From Caproicibacter fermentans (GTDB lineage: Bacteria; Bacillota; Clostridia; Oscillospirales; Acutalibacteraceae), in contig NZ_VWXL01000014.1 of assembly GCF_009746625.1 (NCBI RefSeq), forward strand, positions 1-64,000: 64,000 bases of DNA, given 5' to 3'. Of the stretch, positions 56,900 through 64,000 are shown one piece after another (within the stretch, counting starts at the first letter, position 1; every line of letters starts with the position of its first letter). The position numbers were made by a program, and so were the translations under genes. The notes under the pieces are model-generated. The model was not told the DNA's origin, made no database searches, and was given only the letters and a program-made list of their open reading frames with translations.

Positions 56900-59800
56900 T
56901 CAGGAACTGCTGCTGTTGCTGAACATGGAGGTCAGGTAATCGCTTTGCGCGGTCAGCGTGCTGAGCGACTGCTCCATCGCGGTAAATTTGCTCCAGTACC
57001 GATCCTCTTCCGTCTGTAACTGGTCTTTCAGCTTGGAGATCGTATCTTCATACTGGTTAATTTGTGTCGTCAGCTGGCTGGTGTCGTTTGCATCCGATTC
57101 TTTTCCGGCACGCAGGAGGAGAACGCCGTCCCCGCCGAATGTGCCGACGTATTTATCCAATGCGTCCTTCACACGGGAAGATATGCCGTCTTCATCCGTA
57201 AACAGGCTCGTCACAGCGTCCGGGTCGCTCTGGAGCTTTTCCTTGAGTGCCGCGGTATCCACGACGAGCTGCCCGCCGGAGGTAACGTCGTATGCCTTGG
57301 TGGAAATGCCGAGGTCGCTCAGCGACAGCCCGGCCGACTCGACGGCGTCGGTCATTGCCGAGCGAAGGTCATTTAAAATCCCATTGAGAGCAGAATCGTT
57401 CTGCAGCAGCCCTTTTTTGGCTTCCGTATTCCATTTGTCGATTTCATCATCCGACATGTCCTCTTTTTGGGCGTCCGTCAGAGGCTCATACTTCACTTTA
57501 TGAGAACTGTTTCTTTCCTGGGCCTCGGTGGTCAGGGTGTTGACTTTATCGATAATTTTATTATATGCGTTCACATAATCGACGATTTTGGAAACGAGAT
57601 CATCGACGTTGTTTTCCGACGAGAAGGATACGGCTTTATCGGTTGTTCCGGCAACGGTCAGCGTTACGCCGTCCAGCGCGGTGGTGTTGGAGGAACGGAC
57701 GACGTCGGTCGTGGTTCCGTTAATGGTGACGTTCATTTTCAGGTCCTGCCCGGCCGTATATCCCGCAAGATTGGATGCGGACGAAATCTGCAGCGGATTC
57801 TCCGTAGACTGGGAAGTAATGGAAAGCTGGGTTTTTCCGTCGGCCGCGTTTAAGGAGAGCGTCCCGTTTGCGGTATCGGCGGACACGGTAACCGAACCCG
57901 TCCCAAACGCCGAATCAATCTGTGCCTGAACGGCGGACTGAAAGTCCGAAAGAGATGCATAGGAACCGGAGGCGAGCGTAATCGTCTTCTGGGTATTTCC
58001 CAGCGTCAGGGAGTAAACGGCGTCGCCGCTGACTGAGACAGTTCCGTCATCCGCTGTTAATTTACCGGATTGAATGCTGCCGAAGGTACCGTCCGTCATG
58101 GAACCGAACAGCGTATCGGCAAGATTTCCGCTCACATCGCTGTAATAGATCTTTCCCTGGGAACCGCTGTCGTCAGCCGTGATGCGAAAGGAGTCGGTCG
58201 TCTGGGAGTATGCGATCGTCACGCCCATATCCGGGTCGCTGTTAATCTGTGAAATCACGGTGGAAAGTGTGGTGTCCCCGTCAAAGGAGAGCTCTTTTCC
58301 GTTAATGGAGATGGTGTATTTCCCGTCGGCTCCCGCCGTCAGCGTCTGCTTAAATTCACCGGCAAGGTCGTCGAGCGTTTTACCGGTTTCCACACGGTTG
58401 GTTTCCCCGGAGCCGACACGCAGCGCGCCGTACTTGCCTAATACGTTGGAGCTGCTGGAAGACGACAGGGTCAGCACGGAAGTTGAATCGCCCGCTTGGA
58501 ACTGAAGAGTGCCGTTTGCGGCGTCTGTTGAAACCAGAACCTTCCCGGTCCCGAATGAACTGTCCAGTTTTTTCTGCAAATAAGTTGAGATGCCGTCCGC
58601 GGAAGAGTAATCCGCCTCGTCGAGGGCGTCGAAGGCGACGGTTTTCGAGATGCCGTCGAGGCTGAAAGTCAAGGTGCTGCCGGCGAGCGTGTCTCCGAGA
58701 TAAGACTTGAACAGGGCGTCTTTCGTCACGCCGGAGCTTTCCACGCTGGTTCCGCTCGGCGTGTCGGAGGTCGTGATTCCGAGTCCCTGCAGAAGATTTT
58801 GTGAACCGCCGCTGATGGAAAGATTGCTGCCGTCCAGAGAAGTAAATGTAATCTTTCCCGTGGCCGCGTCGAAGGATACGCTGATTTTATCCTTTAAATC
58901 GGCATTCGCGCTGATTTGTTTTTGAAGCTGGGTTGCGATTGCGATGGCATAACCATTATCCGAAGCGCCGGATACGGTCAGATCACCGCCAAGCGTTACG
59001 GTGTAATCCTCGCCGCCCACGTTAAACTTTAAATTGGAAGACGACGAAATCGTCTGGTTGAAAAGCCCGCTTGTGCTCACGTTGGTATCGATCGCCGTAC
59101 CGTTTACCGTTTGGCCTGTTGACTCCGTGAGGCCGAGCGCGGCCAGAAATTTCTGGCCGGTGGTGGTGTCCTTGCTGGTGGTATAGGCTTTGACGCCGAC
59201 GTCGTAGGAAGTTTTTGAGGAGAGAGAGATGCTGTTGTCGGCGTTCAGGGTAAATTCCACTTTACCGTTCAGCGTGCTGTTATTCTCGATCTGGTCGTTC
59301 AGGCCGTCGACAATTTTCTGCAGTTCCACATTGTTCCCGTCGGCGTTCGTTGCGGACATGTTTTCAGAGTCCAGCTTGACCGAATTGCTCAGCGTCAACG
59401 TATAATCGGTCCCGTTGTAGCTGACCAAGAGCGATTTCCCGCCGACGGTTGACGAGGTCCAGCTGTCGTAGAGCTTGCCGGAGGTAATCTCCTGGTCGGA
59501 AACCTGCTGGGTGGAATTGTAGGAAGCCTGGGATGCCATTTGCGAAATGCTGTTAATGATCAGGTTTTTTGCATTGTCCACATTACCTGCCGCGCTCACG
59601 GCACTGGACGAGCTGATAATATTCGCCGTCTTGAAAAAAGTCGAACTCAACAGATTGGTATCGCTTGTATACGAAAAATAGGTGTTTTCAAAATCCTGCA
59701 TATCGGAAGTTACATCGCGGTATAGTTCCCGCTTCCACTCCGCGATCTGCTCCAACTGCTGCTGTTTGTCGATTTTGCTCTGTGTGTTTGAAACCAGAGC

Positions 59801-59911
59801 TTTGATAATCTTGTCCGTGTCCAATCCGGAGTACAGATTGGTACCGGAAAGGCGGTAAATCGAAGAGGTGTCAAGGTTTGCCGAAGAAGACGTAGAACTG
59901 GATGAACTCAT
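56900..59911 (-). CDS. fliD: Flagellar filament cap protein FliD, expanded
   Basis: A 1003-residue cap protein, about twice the usual length. The conserved ends are LSGTNLYSGLDTDKIIKALV near residue 25 and the C-terminal D0/D1 region (NAYNKIIDKVNTL, YDVTSGGQLVVDTAALKEKL, LTTQINQYEDTISKLKDQL). Between them about four beta-rich modules repeat (roughly 162-262, 294-379, 413-490, 632-702). A Flagellin_IN-like module lies near 530-590. Two modules share SxFGTGxVxVSxDxANGTL. The extra domains should stick out from the filament tip and may adhere to a surface. A perfect sigma-28 promoter lies upstream. Confidence 0.93.
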   Translation of the reverse strand: MSSSSSTSSSANLDTSSIYRLSGTNLYSGLDTDKIIKALVSNTQSKIDKQQQLEQIAEWKRELYRDVTSDMQDFENTYFSYTSDTNLLSSTFFKTANIISSSSAVSAAGNVDNAKNLIINSISQMASQASYNSTQQVSDQEITSGKLYDSWTSSTVGGKSLLVSYNGTDYTLTLSNSVKLDSENMSATNADGNNVELQKIVDGLNDQIENNSTLNGKVEFTLNADNSISLSSKTSYDVGVKAYTTSKDTTTGQKFLAALGLTESTGQTVNGTAIDTNVSTSGLFNQTISSSSNLKFNVGGEDYTVTLGGDLTVSGASDNGYAIAIATQLQKQISANADLKDKISVSFDAATGKITFTSLDGSNLSISGGSQNLLQGLGITTSDTPSGTSVESSGVTKDALFKSYLGDTLAGSTLTFSLDGISKTVAFDALDEADYSSADGISTYLQKKLDSSFGTGKVLVSTDAANGTLQFQAGDSTSVLTLSSSSSSNVLGKYGALRVGSGETNRVETGKTLDDLAGEFKQTLTAGADGKYTISINGKELSFDGDTTLSTVISQINSDPDMGVTIAYSQTTDSFRITADDSGSQGKIYYSDVSGNLADTLFGSMTDGTFGSIQSGKLTADDGTVSVSGDAVYSLTLGNTQKTITLASGSYASLSDFQSAVQAQIDSAFGTGSVTVSADTANGTLSLNAADGKTQLSITSQSTENPLQISSASNLAGYTAGQDLKMNVTINGTTTDVVRSSNTTALDGVTLTVAGTTDKAVSFSSENNVDDLVSKIVDYVNAYNKIIDKVNTLTTEAQERNSSHKVKYEPLTDAQKEDMSDDEIDKWNTEAKKGLLQNDSALNGILNDLRSAMTDAVESAGLSLSDLGISTKAYDVTSGGQLVVDTAALKEKLQSDPDAVTSLFTDEDGISSRVKDALDKYVGTFGGDGVLLLRAGKESDANDTSQLTTQINQYEDTISKLKDQLQTEEDRYWSKFTAMEQSLSTLTAQSDYLTSMFSNSSSS

Positions 59912-59965
59912 AAGGATTCCTCCCTTTGTCGGACTGATTTGTCATAAAAATCCGATCTGTAGCAT

Positions 59966-59992
59966 ATATCGGCACGCCAATCAAAATGTTTA
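59966..59992 (-). promoter_or_regulatory. Sigma-28 promoter of the fliD operon
   Basis: On the minus strand TAAA (59989-59992), 15 bases and GCCGATAT (59966-59973), a perfect match to the consensus. Confidence 0.93.
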
Positions 59993-60033
59993 TGAAAATA
60001 TGCTTCAATTTTCTCGATTTTTCGATTTTTTCG

Positions 60034-60068
60034 GAAAAAAGGAAGGACGTCCTTTAGAAAGGACGTCC
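60034..60068 (-). terminator. Terminator of the chemoreceptor-CheW operon
   Basis: On the minus strand an inverted repeat (GGACGTCCTTT, 60045-60055, with 60058-60068) is followed by TTCCTTTTTT. It ends the operon that runs in from the right edge. Confidence 0.8.
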
Positions 60069-60091
60069 CCGAAAGTTCACGGTTTTTTGAG

Positions 60092-61552
60092 TTACAGATA
60101 CTTGTCGTCGGCGCCGACGGGGGCATAGGCCGGAACGGCAGCCGGATGCCGGGGGTGATTCGGTTTCTTTTCTTCCGCCTGTTTTTCTTCGGGCTTTTTC
60201 GCGTCGGGGCGGAACTTGTCCCCGACGGGGGCGATCTCCGGTTTCTTTTCCGCGCTTTTCTTCGGTGACGGCTGCGCGGCGGCGCGCAGTTTCAAACCGG
60301 AGATGGAGCGCTTGAGCTCTTTGGCCTGGGCGGCAAGCTCTTCGCTTGCCGCGGCGCTTTCTTCCGCGGTTGCGGAATTCGTCTGAACGACGGCGGAAAT
60401 CTGCTGGATGCCTTGGGTAATCTGGGTAATGGAAGTCGCCTGCTGGTTGGAGGCGGTGGCAATCTCGTTAACCAGACCGTTGGTCCGGTTTGCGGAGTCG
60501 ATCACTTCCTGAAGCGTTTTTTCCGTGGTATCCGCTACCTTGGCGCCGTTGCTGACCGCTTTGATGGAATTTTCAATCAGGGTGGTTGTGTCTTTCGCTG
60601 CTTCCGCGCTCTTGCTGGCAAGGTTGCGGACTTCATCCGCGACGACGGCGAAGCCCTTGCCGGCGGTGCCGGCACGCGCCGCTTCAACAGCGGCGTTCAA
60701 CGCGAGAATATTGGTCTGGAACGCAATGTCGTCTATGGTTTTAATAATATTTCCGATCTGCTTGGAAGTATCGCTGATTTCCGTCATGGCTTTCAGCATT
60801 TCATCCATCTTGGCGCTCGCGTCCTGCAGCTTCTGCTCCTCCTCGCTGGAAGAACGGTTCGCTTCCGAGGCGTTTGACGCGTTCTTCTTCACGTGGTCGG
60901 AAACCTCAAGAATGGTCGCGGAAAGCTCTTCAATGGCGCTCGCCTGTTCCGTTGCCCCCTGGGCCAGGGCCTGCGAACCGCTCGCAACCTGCTCGGAACC
61001 GCTGGCGGTTTGATCCGAAGCGTTTGAAACCTTCGTAAAAGTATGGTTCAGGGAATCAAGAATATCCTTCATGGCCGCATTGATCTGCACCCAGTCGCCG
61101 GTCCAGTTGACGCGGGGTTCCACCGTAAAGTCGCCTTTCGACAGAGCGTTCAGAAGAAAAATAATCTCTTTAATGGCTATTGTAAGATTCTGTGAAAATT
61201 GATTGGTGGATTTGGCAAGCAGGCCGAGCTCCGCGTCCGACTCGTAATCGATTTTCACGTCGAGTTTGCCTTCGCCCATCGCCTTGACGGCGTCGATGAT
61301 TTTATCGATTCGGGAAACCAGCTGTTTTGCTAATCTGGCGATGATGAAAACACCGGCCAGCCAGATGGCGATCAAGGCCGCGACCATCAGCGGGGCCATG
61401 GTGCGAACGGCGTTCTGCAGAGCGTCCGCGTTTCCCTTGCTTGCGGAAACGACAATTAGAAAGACCGCGTAAGGAATGACGAACAGCAGGGAAATCACAG
61501 AGATGTTTAAAATCAGTTTGCCGCGGATTTTCATATTTAAGTATGGATGCAT
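60092..61552 (-). CDS. Methyl-accepting chemotaxis protein with extended basic/proline-rich tail
   Basis: A 486-residue receptor. Membrane segments (about 15-35 and 52-74) leave only some 16 residues outside. A HAMP domain follows (about 75-125), then a second HAMP-like stretch and the signalling rod with [21 protein letters not shown] tail of about 60 residues (Pro/Lys/Glu-rich, ending GADDKYL) may tether CheR or CheB to the receptor array, as the C-terminal pentapeptide does in other bacteria. It lies 6 bases downstream of cheW in an operon with two cheW genes. Confidence 0.92.
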   Translation of the reverse strand: MHPYLNMKIRGKLILNISVISLLFVIPYAVFLIVVSASKGNADALQNAVRTMAPLMVAALIAIWLAGVFIIARLAKQLVSRIDKIIDAVKAMGEGKLDVKIDYESDAELGLLAKSTNQFSQNLTIAIKEIIFLLNALSKGDFTVEPRVNWTGDWVQINAAMKDILDSLNHTFTKVSNASDQTASGSEQVASGSQALAQGATEQASAIEELSATILEVSDHVKKNASNASEANRSSSEEEQKLQDASAKMDEMLKAMTEISDTSKQIGNIIKTIDDIAFQTNILALNAAVEAARAGTAGKGFAVVADEVRNLASKSAEAAKDTTTLIENSIKAVSNGAKVADTTEKTLQEVIDSANRTNGLVNEIATASNQQATSITQITQGIQQISAVVQTNSATAEESAAASEELAAQAKELKRSISGLKLRAAAQPSPKKSAEKKPEIAPVGDKFRPDAKKPEEKQAEEKKPNHPRHPAAVPAYAPVGADDKYL

Positions 61553-61558
61553 GTCCGA

Positions 61559-62155
61559 TTACTCTCCTTCTTTTTTTTCAGCTGACGCAGAGTGCAGACT
61601 GATGACGGGATTTTCCGGCGGCTTGTCCGTCTGATCGGGGTCCTTGGCCTGACCTGAGGTCTCATGTATTTCTGAAAGCTCGTTTTCTGAAAGAATCTTT
61701 GCCGCGTCCAGAAGAAGGACCACCTTTTCACCGATCTGGCCGATTCCGGTGAGATAACGGTTGGTAATATCCTTGGAAACTTTCGGCGCGGGAGAGATGT
61801 TGTCTTCGTCAAGATCCGTGACCTCATCGACGGCGTCCACGATAAATCCCATGAAGGAGTCCTCGATGCTTGTTACGATGATGCAGGTGTTTTCGTTGTA
61901 TTCCGCTTCCGGCTTGCCGAAACGGACGCGGATATCGATGACCGGGATGATGTTCCCGCGCAGGTTGATGACGCCTTTGGCATAGGCGGGAAAATCCGGG
62001 AGCGGTGTAATTCCCTGCATGCTGATAATTTGTACCACATCCGAAATCGGAACGCCGAAAAGCTCGCCGTCCGTCCAAAAAGTTAAATACTTGTTTTCCG
62101 AAGCGGACTGTTCGCCGTCCCGCACAGTCCCGTCTTCCGCCAAATTGTTTTGCAT
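61559..62155 (-). CDS. cheW: CheW chemotaxis coupling protein (acidic tail)
   Basis: A 198-residue CheW that links receptors to CheA. KYLTFWTDGELFGVPISDVV, PAYAKGVINLRGNIIPVIDI and GFIVDAVDEVTDLDEDNI mark the two barrels. A 40-residue acidic and Ser/Pro-rich tail follows (IHETSGQAKDPDQTDKPPEN). ATG 62155 follows GAGGTG. It is immediately upstream of the receptor gene on the minus strand. Confidence 0.92.
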   Translation of the reverse strand: MQNNLAEDGTVRDGEQSASENKYLTFWTDGELFGVPISDVVQIISMQGITPLPDFPAYAKGVINLRGNIIPVIDIRVRFGKPEAEYNENTCIIVTSIEDSFMGFIVDAVDEVTDLDEDNISPAPKVSKDITNRYLTGIGQIGEKVVLLLDAAKILSENELSEIHETSGQAKDPDQTDKPPENPVISLHSASAEKKEGE

Positions 62156-62226
62156 GTGATTCACCTCGTAGAGTAAATTATTGCTTTCCCAAACGCCGGC
62201 AAACCGAACGAGAAAACGCAGCCTCG

Positions 62227-62874
62227 CTACAGCTGGCTTTCCTTCATCATTCGGATTTGCTCCCTCTGGCATTCAAACAGATATTTGCACAAAAGATCAA
62301 AAGTCGGCCCGGAATTTTGCAGAAACTCACATCCGTAGCCGTCTTCCTGCGCCCGTTCCACCACAAGCTTCCGGACAATTTTGCAGCTGATGGAAACAAC
62401 CGAATCATACAGCTTCAGCCGAACCGACAGCCGGTCGCCCGTCTCCAGTTTGATCGCGCTTTTAAAATAAAGGCCGCTCAGACTCAAATCCCTGATTTTA
62501 ACCGGAACGGGCGGTTCTTCCCTGCGGACATTGCCGCGATCGTCCTCGGGCAGCACTTCCGCCGCGAGATCGACCCTGACGCGGAAAAAATTCCGCTTCT
62601 CATAATCGGCTTCGCTCTGTACGTCGGAGATCCGAATAAATACCGGCGTGGAAAGGTATACTTTTCCGACCAGCACGCGGAACCCCAACGTGCTGTTGAA
62701 GATGCTGATTCGCACGGTGGTGTTGCAGTGTACGACAGGCAGCGGATCCGATTTGTTCACAATCTGGATTTCGTTGTCCGACGTTCCGTCAAGATATCCG
62801 GTTAGAATCGGCTTGTTGTCCATCGCCTTGACTTCGCAGGGCGACCGGAGGTAATTTTCAGGAAGTGGCAGCAT
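62227..62874 (-). CDS. PilZ domain protein (YcgR-like, c-di-GMP brake)
   Basis: A 215-residue protein with an N-terminal YcgR-type domain and a C-terminal PilZ domain. The c-di-GMP motifs are present: RxxxR (Arg94 and Arg98 in YEKRNFFRVRV) and DxSxxG (Asp129-Leu-Ser-Leu-Ser-Gly134). Relatives bind c-di-GMP and slow the motor through MotA or FliG. It stands between two cheW genes. Confidence 0.9.
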   Translation of the reverse strand: MLPLPENYLRSPCEVKAMDNKPILTGYLDGTSDNEIQIVNKSDPLPVVHCNTTVRISIFNSTLGFRVLVGKVYLSTPVFIRISDVQSEADYEKRNFFRVRVDLAAEVLPEDDRGNVRREEPPVPVKIRDLSLSGLYFKSAIKLETGDRLSVRLKLYDSVVSISCKIVRKLVVERAQEDGYGCEFLQNSGPTFDLLCKYLFECQREQIRMMKESQL

Positions 62875-62928
62875 CTGGTAAGCCCCCTCAGCGTTTTCCT
62901 TTTCCTTTCGGGATTGAATTTTCCGCTT

Positions 62929-63465
62929 TTATTCCGCGGCGGTTTTTAAAAGCTGGTCCGCTGCCGTGCGGCCGGGCTGCGATTCGGCGCCGCGGTCCGA
63001 CAAAATACGGTTGATATCCAGAACCATTGCGGACACTTTTTCAAGCGATGCGATGGCGCACACGTAGCGGTCTCCGACGCTTCTTTTGTATTTGGGCGCG
63101 TCGAAAATCTGGCTCTTTGCAATATCCCTGACGTCTTTGACCGAGTCTACGATCAGTCCCGCGGTCATATCGCCGTTTTCAACGATAATAATGCTTGTCA
63201 GGTTGTCATACGGAATCGGATCCTTCAAAAATTTCAGTCTCATATCGATCAGCGGTACGATTTTTCCCCTCAGGTTGATGACGCCCTTTACATAATCGGG
63301 AAGATTCGGCATCAGGGTAATCGGCTGCAGACGGATGATTTCAACAACCTGAGAAGTCGGAAGGGCGTAAGTCTGCCGGTCGATAAAGAAAGTCAGATAT
63401 TTTTCCGAGGGGACGTTTTCCATTACGGAAATTGTGTTCTTTGCGCTCTTTTTTGTTCTTTTCAT
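62929..63465 (-). CDS. cheW: CheW chemotaxis coupling protein, second copy
   Basis: A 178-residue CheW. KYLTFFIDRQTYALPTSQVV, PDYVKGVINLRGKIVPLIDM and AGLIVDSVKDVRDIAKSQIF are typical. It lacks the long acidic tail of the other copy. AAAGGTG lies 6-7 bases before ATG 63465; GTG 63474 is an alternative. Confidence 0.9.
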   Translation of the reverse strand: MKRTKKSAKNTISVMENVPSEKYLTFFIDRQTYALPTSQVVEIIRLQPITLMPNLPDYVKGVINLRGKIVPLIDMRLKFLKDPIPYDNLTSIIIVENGDMTAGLIVDSVKDVRDIAKSQIFDAPKYKRSVGDRYVCAIASLEKVSAMVLDINRILSDRGAESQPGRTAADQLLKTAAE

Positions 63466-63574
63466 TCTACTCACCTTTAGATTCGTTTCTATTCAGACGC
63501 GCTTAAAATTTCCCTATATCTATATCGTCACTTTGGAGCGAAAAATTAGAAAAAATAAAAAACTTCTTGTGATT

Positions 63575-63898
63575 TTATTCCGCGCCGTCCTCCTTCTGCT
63601 TTTTTGGGGGCTCCCGCGTCACGTTTCCGGAAGAATCAACGTGAAAGCCGAGAAAATACACATAGATGTCTACGATCGCCCGGTACAGCTCCGGCGGAAT
63701 CTGCACGCCCGCGTCCATTCTGGAAAGAAGGGTCGCGAGGGAGTCGTCCCGGAAAACCGGCACGCCGTTTTTTTCGGCGATTCCGACGATCTCCCGCGCT
63801 GCGCCGCCCATTCCGGAGGCCACGACGACGGGCGCGCCGCCGGAGGAATCGTCGTACTTGAGCGCGGCCGCTTTCTGAAGTTTTTCAAATTGTGACAT
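63575..63898 (-). CDS. FlhB C-terminal-like protein (EscU/YscU/HrcU family)
   Basis: A 107-residue cytosolic protein equivalent to the C-terminal part of FlhB after cleavage (ASGMGGAAREIVGIAEKNGV, IPPELYRAIVDIYVYFLGF). It corresponds to Bacillus YlqH. The NPTH cleavage motif is not present. It can substitute for the cleaved FlhB domain in export switching. It overlaps the upstream gene by 14 bases. Confidence 0.88.
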   Translation of the reverse strand: MSQFEKLQKAAALKYDDSSGGAPVVVASGMGGAAREIVGIAEKNGVPVFRDDSLATLLSRMDAGVQIPPELYRAIVDIYVYFLGFHVDSSGNVTREPPKKQKEDGAE

Positions 63899-64000
63899 CG
63901 ACCATCCGCTTCCTTTCCATTGTTTTTTGAAGAATCAGCTCCGGTATCTGCGGATTTTCAAAGCGCGACAGCCGGATATCGCCGAACGAAAAGCCGTTTC
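63885..64000 (-). CDS. C-terminal fragment of a gene running off the right edge
   Basis: A minus-strand frame enters from the edge and ends with TGA at 63885-63887. The visible 37 residues read FGDIRLSRFENPQIPELILQ and end KTMERKRMVDVTI. The overlap with the FlhB-like gene shows translational coupling. In Bacillus the gene before ylqH is ylqG, so a YlqG- or FliK-like protein is possible, but the fragment is too short to identify. Confidence 0.6.
   Translation of the reverse strand, partial: NGFSFGDIRLSRFENPQIPELILQKTMERKRMVDVTI

Overview
This 64 kb window comes from a motile, spore-forming Gram-positive anaerobe of the class Clostridia. The evidence is a SpoIIID gene, FliY/CheC/CheD-type chemotaxis, FliW/CsrA control of flagellin, strong AGGAGG ribosome binding sites and fairly GC-rich coding DNA. 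An Oscillospirales-like genome is my best guess, but that rank is inference.

Layout. Bases 1-654 are non-coding and rich in hairpins, ahead of spoIIID. Bases 1241-8381 hold an Lrp-type regulator with a duplicated promoter segment, aspartase, a small ORF, an RNA 2',3'-cyclic phosphodiesterase with a probable ACG start, a short-chain dehydrogenase, and a BlaI-like repressor coupled to a large M56 (BlaR1-type) membrane protease. Bases 8595-15619 hold a self-contained PTS locus: a PRD activator, ascorbate-type EIIC, EIIB and EIIA on the minus strand, and divergent HPr and EI on the plus strand. Bases 15667-20818 hold an XRE regulator with a degenerate S24 domain, two chemoreceptors lacking an extracellular sensor domain, the remnant of a third receptor, and enolase.

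From about 20.9 kb to the right end almost everything is flagellar or chemotactic. Two family-2 glycosyltransferases sit beside flagellin; one has its own sigma-28 promoter. A minus-strand operon (flgM, flgN, flgK, flgL, a small ORF, fliW, csrA) and fliC each have a sigma-28 promoter. A divergent plus-strand superoperon of about 25 kb (flgB to cheD) encodes the basal body, export apparatus, hook, stator, switch, CheY, FliA, rod proteins, a FapA-like protein, CheC and CheD. It meets a minus-strand fliD-fliS-ORF operon that also has a sigma-28 promoter. The right end is a minus-strand operon: a cut-off gene, an FlhB-like small protein, CheW, a PilZ protein, a second CheW and a chemoreceptor.

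How it works together. FliA made from the superoperon drives the sigma-28 promoters. FlgM holds FliA back until it is exported. FliW and CsrA tune translation from the GGA-rich fliC leader. FliS, FliD and an adjacent small protein handle filament export and assembly. CheC, CheD, FliY and CheY act on adaptation and switching, and PilZ adds c-di-GMP control. cheA, cheB, cheR, flhF and flhG are not in the window.
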